A stretch of DNA of 64,000 nt from Brachyhypopomus gauderio (GCF_052324685.1 NC_135214.1:26833624-26897623), one strand, 5' to 3'. Shown: positions 1 to 26,460, counted from the stretch's first letter. A program made the numbers and translations. Notes: generated by a model from the sequence alone, not told the origin.

Positions 1-88
1 AAAGGTTGAAATAGTTAAGTTGGGTGACCCGTGTGTTAATCAACATTGGGATAAGGTATTACATCTAAATGTGCAGTGTTACATGAAA

Positions 89-6785
<6,697 letters not shown>

Positions 6786-8539
6786 CAGCTGATACTATTA
6801 TTTAGCATTTTAACTATAATACTAGTAATGAAGGCCCTCAGACTTTATTCTGCAATTAACTGAAAAATACAAGGCTTTTATGTTGCTATGTGCTTGCATC
6901 AGTTTCTGTGTATGTTAGCAGAATAATTATGGATTCCCCCCCCCCATATGCTTGTGCTTAATCTGTTTTTACTGTATTTCCTTTATCACGAAAGAGATTT
7001 TAAAAGTTATTGGGGTGGGAGATATGGCCTTTTAATTAGTGGTATATTTGTTTGTTTTTCTTCTTCAACTTGTCAGGTTTATCCGTGCATTCAGTAAGCA
7101 TGCCATAAGCCTTACCTTGGAATGATGCCACTCACTGAATGTAGCCTCTTTATGTATGCTAATGGTGGAATTAATTGTAGATGAATGTTTATATTTAGAG
7201 TTTTATAATGAGTAAATGTGAAAATGAGCAGACTTTCTGTTCTCATTATTGCTCCATGCCAGTGTGTGTAAGGGTGGGTGTAAGTAAGTGTGATCTGGGT
7301 TGTCTGCAGGATGCAGCACATACGAGGTCATAAAAGGCAAATGTGGATGTCTTGTCTTGTACATGCATCATTTTTTTGTTTTCATCACACTGGTCAGTGT
7401 ATTGCCATTGTGCTTTGCTTTATAGTTCATTGGTTGGGATTCCTGGAGGTAGGACATACCAATTCAGTTTATTTTAATAGTTCAATCTATTTTTGTTGTA
7501 CTAATGTACAAACCAGTACACAGTATTTTGTCCACCAATATGAAAATGTATAGCCTACAGTCATTTTACAACATCTTATTATTTGTCCACTTCAGACCAC
7601 TATCTCCTTCCTGCTGATTTTGTTTAAATTGATCAATCAAAGGAAGAAACGTTTGCTGCATACAAGGAGAGAGCACGTAATCCTAATTAATCCCTGGATA
7701 CTTAAATCCCGGTCTGAGTGTAAATTGGATATCACACTGTTTAAATTGTAATGCAGAACTGGATACCCGAAAACACCAGCGAATTTTTAGAAAATCGTAT
7801 CGCACTCTGTAACGACTTCCGGGTCAGACGCCTACGAATAAAAAATAATAATACTATTGGAGACAATCGGCTTAAGACAAAAATTAACGTTTTATATACT
7901 TGTCCAGGATCAGAAAGTTCGTAAAACTGAAAAATGTATTACACGAAAATAGCAAACAAAGCGAACGCAGGTCTATGTTTCTTTTTTCTACCACAAGTAG
8001 GTGTGATTGGTAATGTGACGCTGCAGCATCAGAAACGCTCCTCTATCGTCCACCGTCCCAAAGTCCTTCACTAGATCACCATTTACGAGCTTTTTCCCTC
8101 GTCACTGTCGCCTCTGGTTTGGTCTTTAGGGATTCGGGCATTTATGAATCATCTTTGTAAAAGCTTGTATTGTGAAAAGCGCTATATAAATAAATTCAAC
8201 CTTTTTGTTCGTTCATCCTCCCACCTATAGGTGGCAATATTAATTTTTTTCTTGCTTTGTGACATGTGACCTTAACTTTGGGGGAAGGTGGCATAGCTCC
8301 AACATTGTTTTTCTTTCTTTTTTTACCCCCAAGAGTAATAATTCTGGTTCTGTGACATTACACCAAATGTTTTTGCAGGGGCGTAATAAAACCAGTCAAG
8401 CGATGATTTCCAGATTTGACCTCCAATAGCTTTCACCTCTAGTCTCCTGCTAAACAAACCGCGGACATTTTTGGTAGAACGAGGTTTGAGTGGATCTAGC
8501 GACTTAAACATGTATTTAGTAAAGAGAGAGTTCCTGGCG
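6786..8539. other. gle1 3' region and spacer up to the CULT gene
   Basis: This holds the gle1 3' untranslated region and intergenic DNA. The open frames here are short and show no family resemblance. The only repeat I can name is a LINE-type 3' tail near 8165-8205. The sequence just before 8540 should include the promoter and 5' untranslated region of the CULT gene, but I see no clear core element. Confidence 0.5.
8160..8206 (+). mobile_element. Solitary LINE/SINE 3' tail
   Basis: The string AAAGCGCTATATAAATAAA is the typical 3' end of fish L2-type LINEs and the SINEs that use their machinery. No reverse-transcriptase sequence is visible upstream, so this is a strongly 5'-truncated copy or a SINE end. 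Confidence 0.6.
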
Positions 8540-9157
8540 ATGCATTTAACAGAGTTCCACACGTCTCTTTGGGTCATTACCTTCCTGACAGTCTGGTGTG
8601 TGAGGGTAGGCCGGGCTCATGCGTGCTCTAGCTCACAGGACTTGCTGCTGTGCAGATCTTGCGGACATGAAGTGGCGTTTGAGAAAGATGTGAATTTTGT
8701 CCCGAGTCGACTGGCCCTGTCTCAGCGGAACAACACGATCATCGGGAAACAAAAAACTCCTGTGCAGCTTTTTGAAAATCCTCAAGGGTTCCAGTTCGAA
8801 GTGATCACTTTAAGAAGAGCAGATGTGTTTAAGCATTGGCCATCGGATAAGCATTTCACCTGGTTCCCCGGTTATTCGTGGACCGTAGCCACATGCCCCC
8901 GGTGCAAAACACATCTAGGTGGGTCATTGCACATTAAACGTTCGCAAATACACACTGGCAAATTTGCGAAACTAAACCCACTTGTGCGGTTTTCCATTAT
9001 AGGCTGGGCGTTTCAACCAAGTGACTGGCCGAAGACTGTGACTAGACAAGAATTCGAGGACTCGGACCAAACCTTTGTGGCTCTCATCGTCCACAGACTG
9101 CTGCAGGAACAGTTCGCGTCCACGCTTCTGATGACACCAAAGGCTTTTAAAAGTTGA
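8540..9157 (+). CDS. Secreted CULT-domain (cereblon-like) protein, two exons
   Basis: The protein starts with a hydrophobic leader (MHLTEFHTSLWVITFLTVWC) that looks like a signal peptide ending near GRAHA, followed by one CULT domain, the zinc- and ligand-binding fold of cereblon. Visible marks are CRSC and CPRC (two zinc Cys pairs) and the aromatic-cage segment TWFPGYSWTVATC. Exons are 8540-8918 and 9003-9157. The 84-bp intron (GTGGGT...TATAG) also reads open in frame. Splicing it yields HLGWAFQPSDW, matching the cereblon HIGW motif and supplying the third cage Trp; 177 residues result. An in-frame ATG at 8510 is possible, but it puts a charged stretch before the leader. Single-CULT secreted proteins are known in animals, with no established function. 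Cereblon itself is much longer (Lon domain), so this is not crbn. Confidence 0.85.
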   Translation: MHLTEFHTSLWVITFLTVWCVRVGRAHACSSSQDLLLCRSCGHEVAFEKDVNFVPSRLALSQRNNTIIGKQKTPVQLFENPQGFQFEVITLRRADVFKHWPSDKHFTWFPGYSWTVATCPRCKTHLGGSLHIKRSQIHTGKFAKLNPLVRFSIIGWAFQPSDWPKTVTRQEFEDSDQTFVALIVHRLLQEQFASTLLMTPKAFKS

Positions 9158-10187
9158 CCAGCCCAAATGTAATCAAATGTAACAAGGGCTTTATTAGAAT
9201 GCACCTGGAAAGAAAGTCACTTGCATCTGGCAGTTGCAGTGCTTTATATCAATGAAATCATTTTTTTCACGTTGTCTTAACTATTACAGGTGGAGAAATG
9301 TCAAACATTTTGTTCACATTAAGTTTTATTTTAACAAAGCAAACTGAACAGCTAGGTTTCTCTTGTGAGAAGCAGGTTAGTAGAACATACACTACACAAA
9401 TTTTAACCAAGGTAATGGGGCCAAAATTTACAAGCATGATTAAGTTTTTTTTTATTTTATTCTTTTCTTTATCAAAAATGTCATTTCAAATTTGATGAAA
9501 TGTCTGTAAAACAAGACAAGATAAAAATAATAAAAAAAAATCCATGTTGTCCAAATACCCTATTTCCTCCCTCATACCTCATTGAAATTTAGCCCCCCCT
9601 TAAACTGACAAGATTACAGAAGGGACAGGAATGATGAGCTTGTGAATTCTATGTTGCGTAAACCACAAGCTTGACCAGGGAGGAGGAAAAAACAAAGGAT
9701 GGGTGGCAATGCCATGAGTAAAGGAAAGCAGTGAAGGATGCTGGAACTCACACGTCACTATGCACCATGGCTTTTGTTCATTTAATCACAAACAGGAAGA
9801 AATATGCATATACATTTATATATATAAAAAAGAAAATGCTATTTGCAAGTCTACTCCAGACAGCGTGCTGCTGATACTACAGTGTGTTTTGCCTCAAAGT
9901 GTACTCTGGAACTGAGATGTTAAATGCCACAACGGCAGTATTTTGCAGTCAGTTTACTGGGAGAGTCTGTTCATGGGATGGTGGGATGGGGGGGGATACT
10001 TCAACATGGCACTGTCAGGATAAAGGACAGGAAATGGAGCATGAAAACAAATGGGCAGGGGAAAAACAACACAAACCCAAACAAACAAAAAAAAATGCAT
10101 ATTTGCTCCCAAAAATCGCCAAAGAAGCAGATGGGCAGTGGGGAACAGGGACCAGGTAAAGGTGGATTATATTCAATGTTTTCCGCT
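9158..10187. other. Convergent 3' untranslated regions of the CULT gene (+) and set (-)
   Basis: The two genes point at each other here. A plus-strand AATAAA lies at about 9529-9534. Minus-strand AATAAA candidates (read as TTTATT) lie at about 9325-9330 and 9451-9456. If these are used, the two transcripts overlap at their 3' ends by up to roughly 200 bases. No coding capacity was seen. Confidence 0.45.
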
Positions 10188-12841
<2,654 letters not shown>

Positions 12842-13245
12842 GATTTCAGGTATTAGGGGGAAAGTACTTTCGGCGAAAATGATCGATTATTTCTCCCAAA
12901 ACTTCTTGAGGTGTAAAAAATCCTCTCTTGACGTGATGTGAAAGTAAGCACACCAAAATGTGCTGCGCTCCTCCACACAACTTGCAGCGAGGAAACGCAA
13001 ATACACACGCACACGCACGAGCGCGCCGCCACACACACCAACCGACCGCACTCACGCGCTCTCTTTCGGAGAGCACGCGCCCCACACACAAGCTGAGCAC
13101 GAGCTCCGCCCCCTTCGAGAACAAACCTACGGAAATCTCCGCTCGCTCTCGGATTTGCGAGCTGATAGGCGCCACTGCGGAGTGGGAGCTGTGTGAAACA
13201 CCTACAAAAAGGGCGGGATTTTGACCGAAATTACATTTCACTGTC
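12842..13245 (-). promoter_or_regulatory. CpG-rich presumed promoter region upstream of set
   Basis: This stretch lies immediately upstream of the set start codon. It is GC- and CpG-rich against its AT-rich surroundings, with alternating purine-pyrimidine runs (CACACGCACACGCACG) near 13002. Open frames run on both strands, but they have biased composition and no recognisable domain. Promoter function is inferred from position and composition only; no TATA box is evident. Confidence 0.5.
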
Positions 13246-13685
13246 TACATCCCTGATCATTTGAAATAGTGATAAAACACAAAACTTGATATAGACAATC
13301 TGTTACTAAAGTACTTTGAAAAAATTTGGCGGATTTCAAATGTGCGATAAGGTCAAGTTTTTACACATGAACGTTGGCTTTGTTACGCAATTTTACATGT
13401 TAATACAGTCAAGGATATTGCCCTTAAGCTTTTTTTCTGAAGATTTCAATATATACGTAGCAGTCTTTTTCATTATATTGTTTCTAAGATTAAAGGTAAC
13501 ACAAGTGTGATTTTTCATTAAATTATTGCTATTGTCAGATCTAATAAATTACTCTACATTAGGTGTGGTATAATTGTACCATCACAATATCATACATAGT
13601 TTCATAGACACTGGGTAAATAGGATAAGGGCCGTAACATAGGGATGGACTGAAATAAGCACTCTTTCATAAAACTGCAAAGACAT

Positions 13686-13691
13686 TTTATT
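13686..13691 (-). terminator. Polyadenylation signal AATAAA for zdhhc12
   Basis: TTTATT on the plus strand reads AATAAA on the minus strand, about 100 bases beyond the zdhhc12 stop codon. This implies a short 3' untranslated region. Confidence 0.6.
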
Positions 13692-13787
13692 AGGTTCCAC
13701 ATAATAATTATTTACAGTGTACATTTAAAAGTACTGTGCGCTGTTCCAAAATTTGGATGCAGCCTTAGAGAGTCCTGAATATCTCTG

Positions 13788-15123
13788 TCATAAGGGCCCA
13801 TTAGTCCTTCTGGAGTACACCCTTTCCCAAGCCATGGTGCGGCAAACACAGAAAAACAACCACAGATTGCAGATCATGCCTCCATCAAAAGGATTTTCTT
13901 CAGAGTCGCAACTTTTAAGATAGGAGATGCGGTGGCGGGACATGAACTCCCAGGTGGTAGTGTTGATGGCCGCCAGGTACAGGTGTATGCATAGCAGCAA
14001 CAGCACAACCAAAGAGAAGATTCCCGTCACAGCAAGGGCACCAAGCAGAAAGCCATTCTGTATGAACCACTGCTGCCAGCTGGGGGCAAATGTAATGCCA
14101 GACCTGAATGCACACAAAAATAAGCATTAACACCACCAATACGATTTCTAAGTAGGTAAAAAATACAGTTGAGACATGTAGAAATGCACAGAAAAGGATA
14201 GATACAGCACACTCACCAGGCAGTCTGCAGTCCCCAAGATACAGCCAGTAACTGTATGCACAGATATAGCAAGAACCACCTGTGATTTCTTTCTCCAACA
14301 CAGTTCTCTATCCATGGGCAGTGATGATCAAAGCGTCTGACACACTGCTTACATTCCTTACAGTGCCTCGCCCTCATTGGTTGCTATTTGCAATAAGAAA
14401 ACAACATTCTTGCAGTTGGTACTCTTCATCGGTTCTGTTTCTGGATAACTGCATAAGCAAAATTCCAGGTTGTTCTATAAAGAAATCTTTTGTCTAAATA
14501 AACGTATCCAACAAGTACTCAATAACACAACATGGGATTAAATTCTTAAGGTCACTACCAGTATTGAACAATAGCCACAGCGTCGTGGGCGTTGAAAACT
14601 TTGATTACGTGGTATCATTATTTCCAGTTCTTGATTACTGTCATCCCCTATAATCTTCAAGAGACAAAATACACTTTAATGAGCATGATGAAATTGTCCA
14701 AGTATGAATTTTAAACAGATGCTGTTTTGCTATTTACCTGAGTGTCATTGTCAGTCAGAACAAAACCTGGATCCATGAGTGACACAGTGAAATACATCAT
14801 CACTGAGAGAAGTACTACGGAGCCAAACAGGATTGGGTTCAGAAGTTCACCTCTTTCTTCACACTTACGGAGGTCTATTAAACAAAATGTTATCACATTT
14901 ACTACCTGGTGTTAATAGGAATTTCAATCCAACAATCAGCACTTTATTCTTTTAGTTTATGACTGCACTGAAACATGAGACAAAAATTCTCTGTATTATG
15001 AGAATGAATACTTGTATTATGAGAAGAAATACCTGTATTATGAAGAAACAGAACCAAAGTTATGACCCAAGTAACGATAACATGTGATGTGCGCACAAAG
15101 CAGCCAGCCCTGAACAACTTCAT
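13788..15123 (-). CDS. zdhhc12: Palmitoyltransferase ZDHHC12, complete, 5 exons
   Basis: This is a DHHC-family S-acyltransferase of the Golgi/ER membranes that transfers palmitate to Cys residues of target proteins. Minus-strand exons are 15123-15033, 14874-14738, 14654-14559, 14383-14217 and 14103-13788, giving 268 residues (human 267). The first two exons encode TM1 ([17 protein letters not shown]) and TM2 plus the SLMDPGFV motif. Exons 3-4 encode the Cys-rich domain, with [26 protein letters not shown] and [16 protein letters not shown] is the active site. Exon 5 encodes TM3-TM4 and the family [16 protein letters not shown] motif with PFDGG. An in-frame Met eight codons upstream (15147) is possible, but it coincides with a CAG that could be a splice acceptor, so I chose MKLFRAG. 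It runs tail-to-head with set, both on the minus strand. Confidence 0.95.
14985..15052. repeat. Short tandem repeat covering the zdhhc12 exon 1 donor
   Basis: On the minus strand, a ~21-bp unit of the form TTCTCATAATACAGGTATT occurs about three times in a row. The first copy contains the end of exon 1 and its GT donor (CAG|GTATTT). The second has CAA|GTATTC and the third CAGAGAA. The frame stays open through all copies, so the repeat looks like a small duplication of the exon-intron border. Confidence 0.7.
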
Positions 15124-17441
15124 TTCATCAAAGCCAATCTGGGGCATAAAACGTAGGTTAGCTAGATATCATAGTTAAATAACACTGAGAACGGTGAATA
15201 TCAGACATTAGTTAGCAATAGCCAACTATCACTAACATAAGCGAACGTAGCTTACGCCGCATTAGAAATTCTTCTTCTTCTACAACTTCTGTAACCTACT
15301 TAGCACGATGCACAAACATAAAATATCCATGAACAATTTGAGACCCGAAGAAAATTTACAAATACAAAAAATTACAAAACTCCTCTCACATTAAGCTGCT
15401 TTGACAATCAAACAGCTAATCTGTTTCACTAGTAGCGACATTGATCTTTTGCTGAGAAAGATTAGTTGTTCCGGTAACATTTCTTTGTTTCAAAATAAGA
15501 GTTCAAATTGTAACATTTATTCCGAACGGGATTAAGGCTTTGCATTAAGGTGTTAAGGTTTAACTACTGTAAAAGCTGTAGCCTCTCATCTCTAATTTTA
15601 AGAATGCTTATTTGTCATTGATCTCCCCAGGATCAGTTAATGGATCAGCATGATATATGCCTTTTAGATCAAGGGAGCCGGTTTTCAAAGTAGATGCCAC
15701 TGAGCAATAATAGATTAGGCCAAAAATAAATTTTAAATGTTGCAAAATAGAAATATTAATAATAGTACAACACCTAATTTTCTGACTGCAACAAGCATTC
15801 CATATTCACTTTCATCTTTGCTGTGTTTGTTTAATAAACATTTATTCTCTCTCCCGCTCACAAACGTCATCTCAAAATTTATATTTGGCTAACTTCAGCA
15901 TGAACTGCAAAAGTTTAAATTCTGCTAACCAAATATAACATCAGAAACCAAGGAAAGTCAAATCAATCAGGTTACAAAGAGGGAAAAAAACACTTTATTG
16001 GTTGTTTTATAGGTCTGGATCAGCAGACATACTCACTAGCATGGTCTTAGCTTCATTCACAGAAGCACTGAAATTGAACACATTTCTACCAAACTCTAAA
16101 ACTGAATGTCACCCAGTTGACTGACAAAAAGGTTTGAAATCCTGTACATTATTCCATGTTTAACGACATGTGCTGTGATAATGTGAGTTAGGAGGGCAAA
16201 AAGAACCCTAAAAACAAAAAAACAATTCTGTAAGAATAAAACACACCAACAACACCCATTCTGAACTTAACTTAAATAACTGAACTTAACCTTATTTGTC
16301 AGTATATTTTTCTGAGGACATTCACACTATACAGAAACAGTTCACATTAAAAGAAAAAACCCAAAGTCCCAGCTGTCAAATCACCTTGTGTAAATATTAC
16401 CTCATAAAAAAAACTAAGTGGATTTTTTAGAACGTTCTGGTAATTTCTACAGTCAAAGAATAAGACTTACAAATAAATTAGCATCAGAGAAACAAACAAA
16501 TATACTTTTGGGGCTTCCAAACTCATTTCTTGCTTCATTACAGTCATGTGTAAAACTCAATAACTTATGCAAATAAGTATTATTGAACAAAAGATGGTCC
16601 CAAAGTACTGTATAAAAACTCTGATGCCAAATATTTTGTTAATTGCTTTCTTCAATAGATAAAGCACATTAAAAAGTGACTAAAGCAATTAAAGTGCATA
16701 CATTTTCTGATTAACAGACAAATTCCATCCAGACATTTAAATTTGTTACTTGGAACTTCCAAAAATAAATACACTTAGCTTTAATACAAATCCTAGGTTC
16801 ACAGGAATAATTATTCAAAAATAAATATCTGTCTTGTATGCATAAATACATTACTTTAGTCATTGTTTAGCAGCATTAATAATAGCAATGGCACCATGTA
16901 CTCATTCTGCTATTGAATTACATATAGATATTAAAACAAAACAAACACAAAAATACTGCACATTGGTTTTAGTGTTTCGTTCCCTTTCTGTAAAGAGAGC
17001 AGATCTGAGTATTGTTCATTAACAAAGTATCAATCTGTAAGAAATTGTATATACGTAGACACAATTGATTGTACAGATGAGCATAAAAGAAGTACAAAAT
17101 TTCACCTCATCATTCAAGTGACACTACAAAGAAAAGCACTTGGCCATTTACTCCAAGTATAGCCTGGCTCACAGAACAAGATGGCACAATTTGGTCCCCA
17201 TTTTCACAGTTAAGCAGTTAAGCTGTCACTTCCATCTAAATAAATATTGCATTGATAATCAGTCCATTTTGTCTACCTTGAGTCTTCTTTCCACAAACAT
17301 TGCTGCAATCCCTTTTCACATTCACAGAATGAGATGGCTTCTTCGCACACCTCAGGTTTACGGTCCTGAGATTCCTGTCCACCAAGTTGCCTCCAGCTTA
17401 CATAATTCTCTTCTCCTAACAAAAGCCACTTTCCCTCAAGC
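15124..17441 (-). other. zdhhc12-slc25a25 spacer and slc25a25 3' untranslated region
   Basis: From 17441 down to a minus-strand AATAAA at 15994-15999 this is most likely the 1.4 kb AT-rich 3' untranslated region of slc25a25. From about 15990 to 15124 is the spacer and the upstream region of zdhhc12. No repeat family or coding frame was recognised. Confidence 0.55.
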
Positions 17442-22400
<4,959 letters not shown>

Positions 22401-23571
22401 TATCGCTAGAAATAAAACGCTACAATAAATAAGTAAATAAATTAACGCTGTCTTCTCCTCACGGCAGTGCAACGATAAAACGCCGGTAAGGAAGTTGCGC
22501 GATGCTAAAAAGTCCTTTCACCACTCCCATAATACGCAGTTTAGAAATGCATCGATTTCATTGGTTACTGCGGTGCATGCGTAATCGACCAACCTGCGTG
22601 TCATTCCATTGAAGGGGCCCTGGACGTGCGTAAATCTACGAAAGGACGCCCCTCATACTCTAGAGCCAAGTTAACTATTTTCTGACCGTTTCATGAAGAA
22701 CATGTAGGATATTTGTTATTCTATATTTAAAGAGTTTGTAAATTAACTAAAAATGCAACAATTCACTAATTACTGATTAATAACTTTTTATATTTACGCT
22801 TTATTTTAAGATTGTTGTCATACACTCCTGCACACAGTGATTCAAGTAGTTCAGGCAATCTATCGGTTATTTAACATACAAGTCTAGGCCTCCAAAATAA
22901 TATTCTGTGTACAATCCATATTAAACTGAGAGTTTATAAACAATTAAAAACCATATAGAAATTAAAGAATATGACTGTGAACATTTCGCTTCAATCTCTG
23001 CCCCACTCATCACTCTGACCACAGAACCACTACTGATTTATATTATTTGAGTGGTGCACAGTTTTCAACACAGCATTCCCACTGAAATGGCAGTGGCGGT
23101 TGTGGATCTTGCAGCATTATAGCTGATCAGTTTCATATTGGTATCACTCCTGGGCTGAGGGTGATTGGACACCAAAAAGAACTTACAGTCCTACAGAAAC
23201 AGAACAGAAACTAACCCATGAGCAAAGGTTAAAAGATAATAATACATAATTACTAATTGTGAATAGTAGTTATGATACAAATTGTGCATAATAATAGATG
23301 AACTATGTAGTCTTAATTGAAGAGTTTACAAAGTTACAAAGAGTTTACAAAGTAAATGTTATTTTAAAAAGTGAGTGAAAGGTACAAATTAACTATTACC
23401 ACTTGTGTATGTCAGAGAAATTACGCCAGGAGCATGCCAAGACTGGCATTTTAAAGCATACTATTTAATGTCCTCTAGAAACATTATCATCTTTTTAATC
23501 ATACTCATCAATTGATGCACATTTTCAAATAGCAACAATATTATACTGCAGCCACACTTACAGTTATTAGA

Positions 23572-23574
<3 letters not shown>

Positions 23575-23666
<92 letters not shown>
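23575..23666. repeat. (CA)n microsatellite, about 46 units
   Basis: An uninterrupted CA dinucleotide run lies in the slc25a25-naif1 spacer. On the minus strand it generates a poly-(Cys-Val) frame that is not a gene. Confidence 0.97.
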
Positions 23667-23670
<4 letters not shown>

Positions 23671-24239
23671 AAAACTGCTGACAATTATGCAAAAAAATTT
23701 GTAATGGGTGTTGTCAGGTTTCAACAAGGGAATCAAAAATATAATTGAATCACACACACATTATCCATCTATTCATCTAAACTGCAAAATGCTTTTGTGT
23801 GATCAATTACAGTATACACAGAGTTTGCTGCAATAATACATATGCTAGCATGTGTAGGCAGGTGTCATGTAAGCGTTAGTCTAGCAATTTGCTTGATATT
23901 TGAGCCAAGAGATCTCCTGAAGCTAAGTATAGCTAAGTCACACAGTTAGGCTAACCGGCCACATGACTGTAATGAGCTCTAGCACAAGGCTTGGGGGGTC
24001 AGCTGCTTTTATTAGACTACATTAAACTGCGTCACATAAGGAGTAGAGTTGCAGGCCATGTATTAAAGCACCTGACCAAATTGCTACTTCAAAAGATTTT
24101 AATTTAGGTTATATAATTAAATATAATTTAAAAACATTATTGAGCATTATTATTGTTGATTATTGATTTGTGTTGAAGTACCTGTAGGATTTCTTCTCAG
24201 TAATACTGAAACTGTATTATCTGAACCCTTACTCCAGCG

Positions 24240-24302
24240 ATGTGTTGATAGATATATGTTTATTGATCCCTTTGGGAGGTTTCCCTCAGGGAAATTAAGA
24301 AT
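24240..24302. mobile_element. Fish interspersed-repeat tail (TTTATTGATCCC...GGGAAATTAAG type)
   Basis: The segment TTTATTGATCCCTTTGGG, followed closely by CCCTCAGGGAAATTAAG, resembles the 3' end shared by many teleost retroelement copies. Only the end is visible; family and orientation are not resolved. Confidence 0.45.
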
Positions 24303-25460
24303 GTATGTATGTTTCAATGAATGCTATGTACTAACTTAAGTGAAGTTCATGCAGTGTTCAAATGTAGTCTTCAAGTCCAAATTTCTGTCTGCTGCATGTT
24401 CAGTGGACAGAACAGCTAAACCATTACGTTTCAACTTTCTTCTGAACTAAGCATCCAGTTTAGGAAGTCTGTTTAATTCAGTCAAGTACTTCATTTTGCA
24501 CTTTGGATCTTGGCTTTTGTGTTGGGATGTAATCTAAAATAAATATACCATCAAAGCATACCTTTACAAATTATATATCTGTTAATCTACCATAAATGAG
24601 ACATATTATTAATAAAACCGTCACAAATGACCCTCAGGGTCTATAAGGTAGAGCATGTTTAGACTAGGTGGTAAGGGATACTTTTAGGTATCAACTTATA
24701 AATTATAGATTTATAGCAAAATCGTTGATGAAAAAGACCCAACTGGAATCACAAGGGGCCCAAATGCTGTGGGCCCCCTGCTCTAGTGCAGGTGTCAGTG
24801 TAACTCACCATGCCTACAGCACTTCTTTCTTTCCCTTTTACTGATGACAATTACACATTAACTTTAAAATGATAGAAAAACAGTTACAAATTGTCCTAAC
24901 CAAGTTTTATAGCCCCAACACTTGTTCTGAAATTGACTGAAATGCAGTGGATTCAGGTTCATTTTCATTACTTTAATTATCTTATTTATTGCACTGCTCA
25001 TGACCAGGACTGTGGTGAGCACTATTATTGTTCTATTCATTAATGTAGATAACACATTGTGACTGAGATATGAAGGCCATATATTACCAACATTCTCACC
25101 AATTTCCTCCCTCTGAACAAACTGACTCAATGTATGTGCATGTCACAGATCTCTCACAATTAGGTCACGTCCCACTATTATGTTCAACACTCACTAAGAG
25201 GGTTCGGTGTGAATTACGTCTGACAGCTAGTACACTGAAGCATATCTGATAACCTTTACCGTGGGTCAAACTGACAGTGAAAAACAAGCTGTGCTCTTTC
25301 CCCTCTCTTCTATTTTACACTCTGTTGCCCACCAAACTGCTGATATCAACAACAGTCATATAGCACATTATCAATAGAACACTAGAAACTGGTTATGGGT
25401 AATAATTGTGTGATCACAAAAACATCACAAAACATGGTCATGTTGATGTTATAGGTACAG

Positions 25461-25463
<3 letters not shown>

Positions 25464-25503
<40 letters not shown>

Positions 25504-25506
25504 ACA
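25464..25506. repeat. (CA)n microsatellite, about 20 units
   Basis: A CA run with one CT interruption near 25498, just outside the Tc1 relic. Confidence 0.95.
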
Positions 25507-25689
25507 GCTGCTGTTGCTGCTTAAAAGTTAGTTGACCACCCAAACATGGTCTTTGTTTTCTAAAAAATAAATAAATAAATAAAATACATTTTATGACATG
25601 AGCATCCAATTATCAATTCTGTAAAGTAGACCTTGCAAATTAGTGATACAGAAAAAAAATTCATTATTTATTCAACAAAAGCAATAAAA

Positions 25690-26460
25690 AAAAAAAACTG
25701 AAAATCTGAAAAAGTGCAGAAATATATGAACTCTTGGTAGCTTGTGGCACCTCCTTTTGCAGCCATTACTTCAATCAAACATCTTCTGTAACCACAAGTG
25801 TGTCTCCCATCTGCTTTCAGGCATTTTTGACCACTCCTCCTTGCAGAGCTCCACCAGTCGAGAGAGGTTGCAGGCACATCTGGCATGTTCTGCCCACTTC
25901 AGATCTTGCCACAGCATTTCTATGGGATTGAGATCCAGACTTTGACTGGGCCAATCCAGAGTGCAAATTTTCTTTCTCTTGAGACATTCCTTGCTAGTTT
26001 AGCTGAAATGCTTTGGGCTGTTTTCTTGTTGTATAATCCATTTCTGTCCAGGCTTCAACTCCCTGACTGATGGCAGGAGATTCTGGTCAAGAATTTGCTG
26101 ATAGGCCTGGGAATTGATGGTGTTGTGGAGTCGTCCAGGTCCGGAGGCAAAAAATCAGGCCTCTCTGGAAGTCATGTGTGGGTTGGCCTTAACCCAAAAT
26201 ATATTTTTTCTGCTTTTTAAAAATTATTATTATTTTGTCCACTTCTGGGACTTCAGAGTCGCAGTGATGCTGAGTGCCCGCCATTTGTAAATTATCTGTC
26301 TTACAGTGGATGGATGGAGCTGGAATTTTGTAGCTTTTCCCCAGACTGATGAGCTGTCACCACCTTCTTCCTGATGTCCTCGGATGCCTCATTTCCTCTC
26401 AGCATTGTTGATCTATGTGCTTTACGTTTTGCACGATCTCTCCCTTTTAATCAGTGTAGC
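25690..26460 (-). pseudogene. Dead Tc1/mariner transposase
   Basis: On the minus strand, fragments in several frames resemble a Tc1-like transposase. They include PSVRELKPGQKWIIQQENSP (DDE-domain region, with NSPKH in place of the usual NDPKH) and DWPSQSLDLNPIEMLWQDLK, the hallmark around the last catalytic acid, followed by the C-terminal region ending near 25720. Stops and frameshifts occur throughout, so it cannot make a protein. The N-terminal part lies towards 26460. I could not recognise convincing terminal inverted repeats on either side. Confidence 0.8.

Noticed and set aside
12846-13241. Minus-strand frame of 131 codons and overlapping plus-strand frames upstream of set
   Set aside because: They fall in a CpG-rich CA/GC promoter-like stretch, are biased in composition and open on both strands. 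The set start codon and splice structure are already explained.
23461-23757. Minus-strand Cys-Val repeat frame
   Set aside because: Translation of the (CA)n microsatellite.
25734-26070. Plus-strand frames of 61-67 codons in the Tc1 region
   Set aside because: They are antisense to the dead transposase, whose minus-strand motifs explain the sequence.
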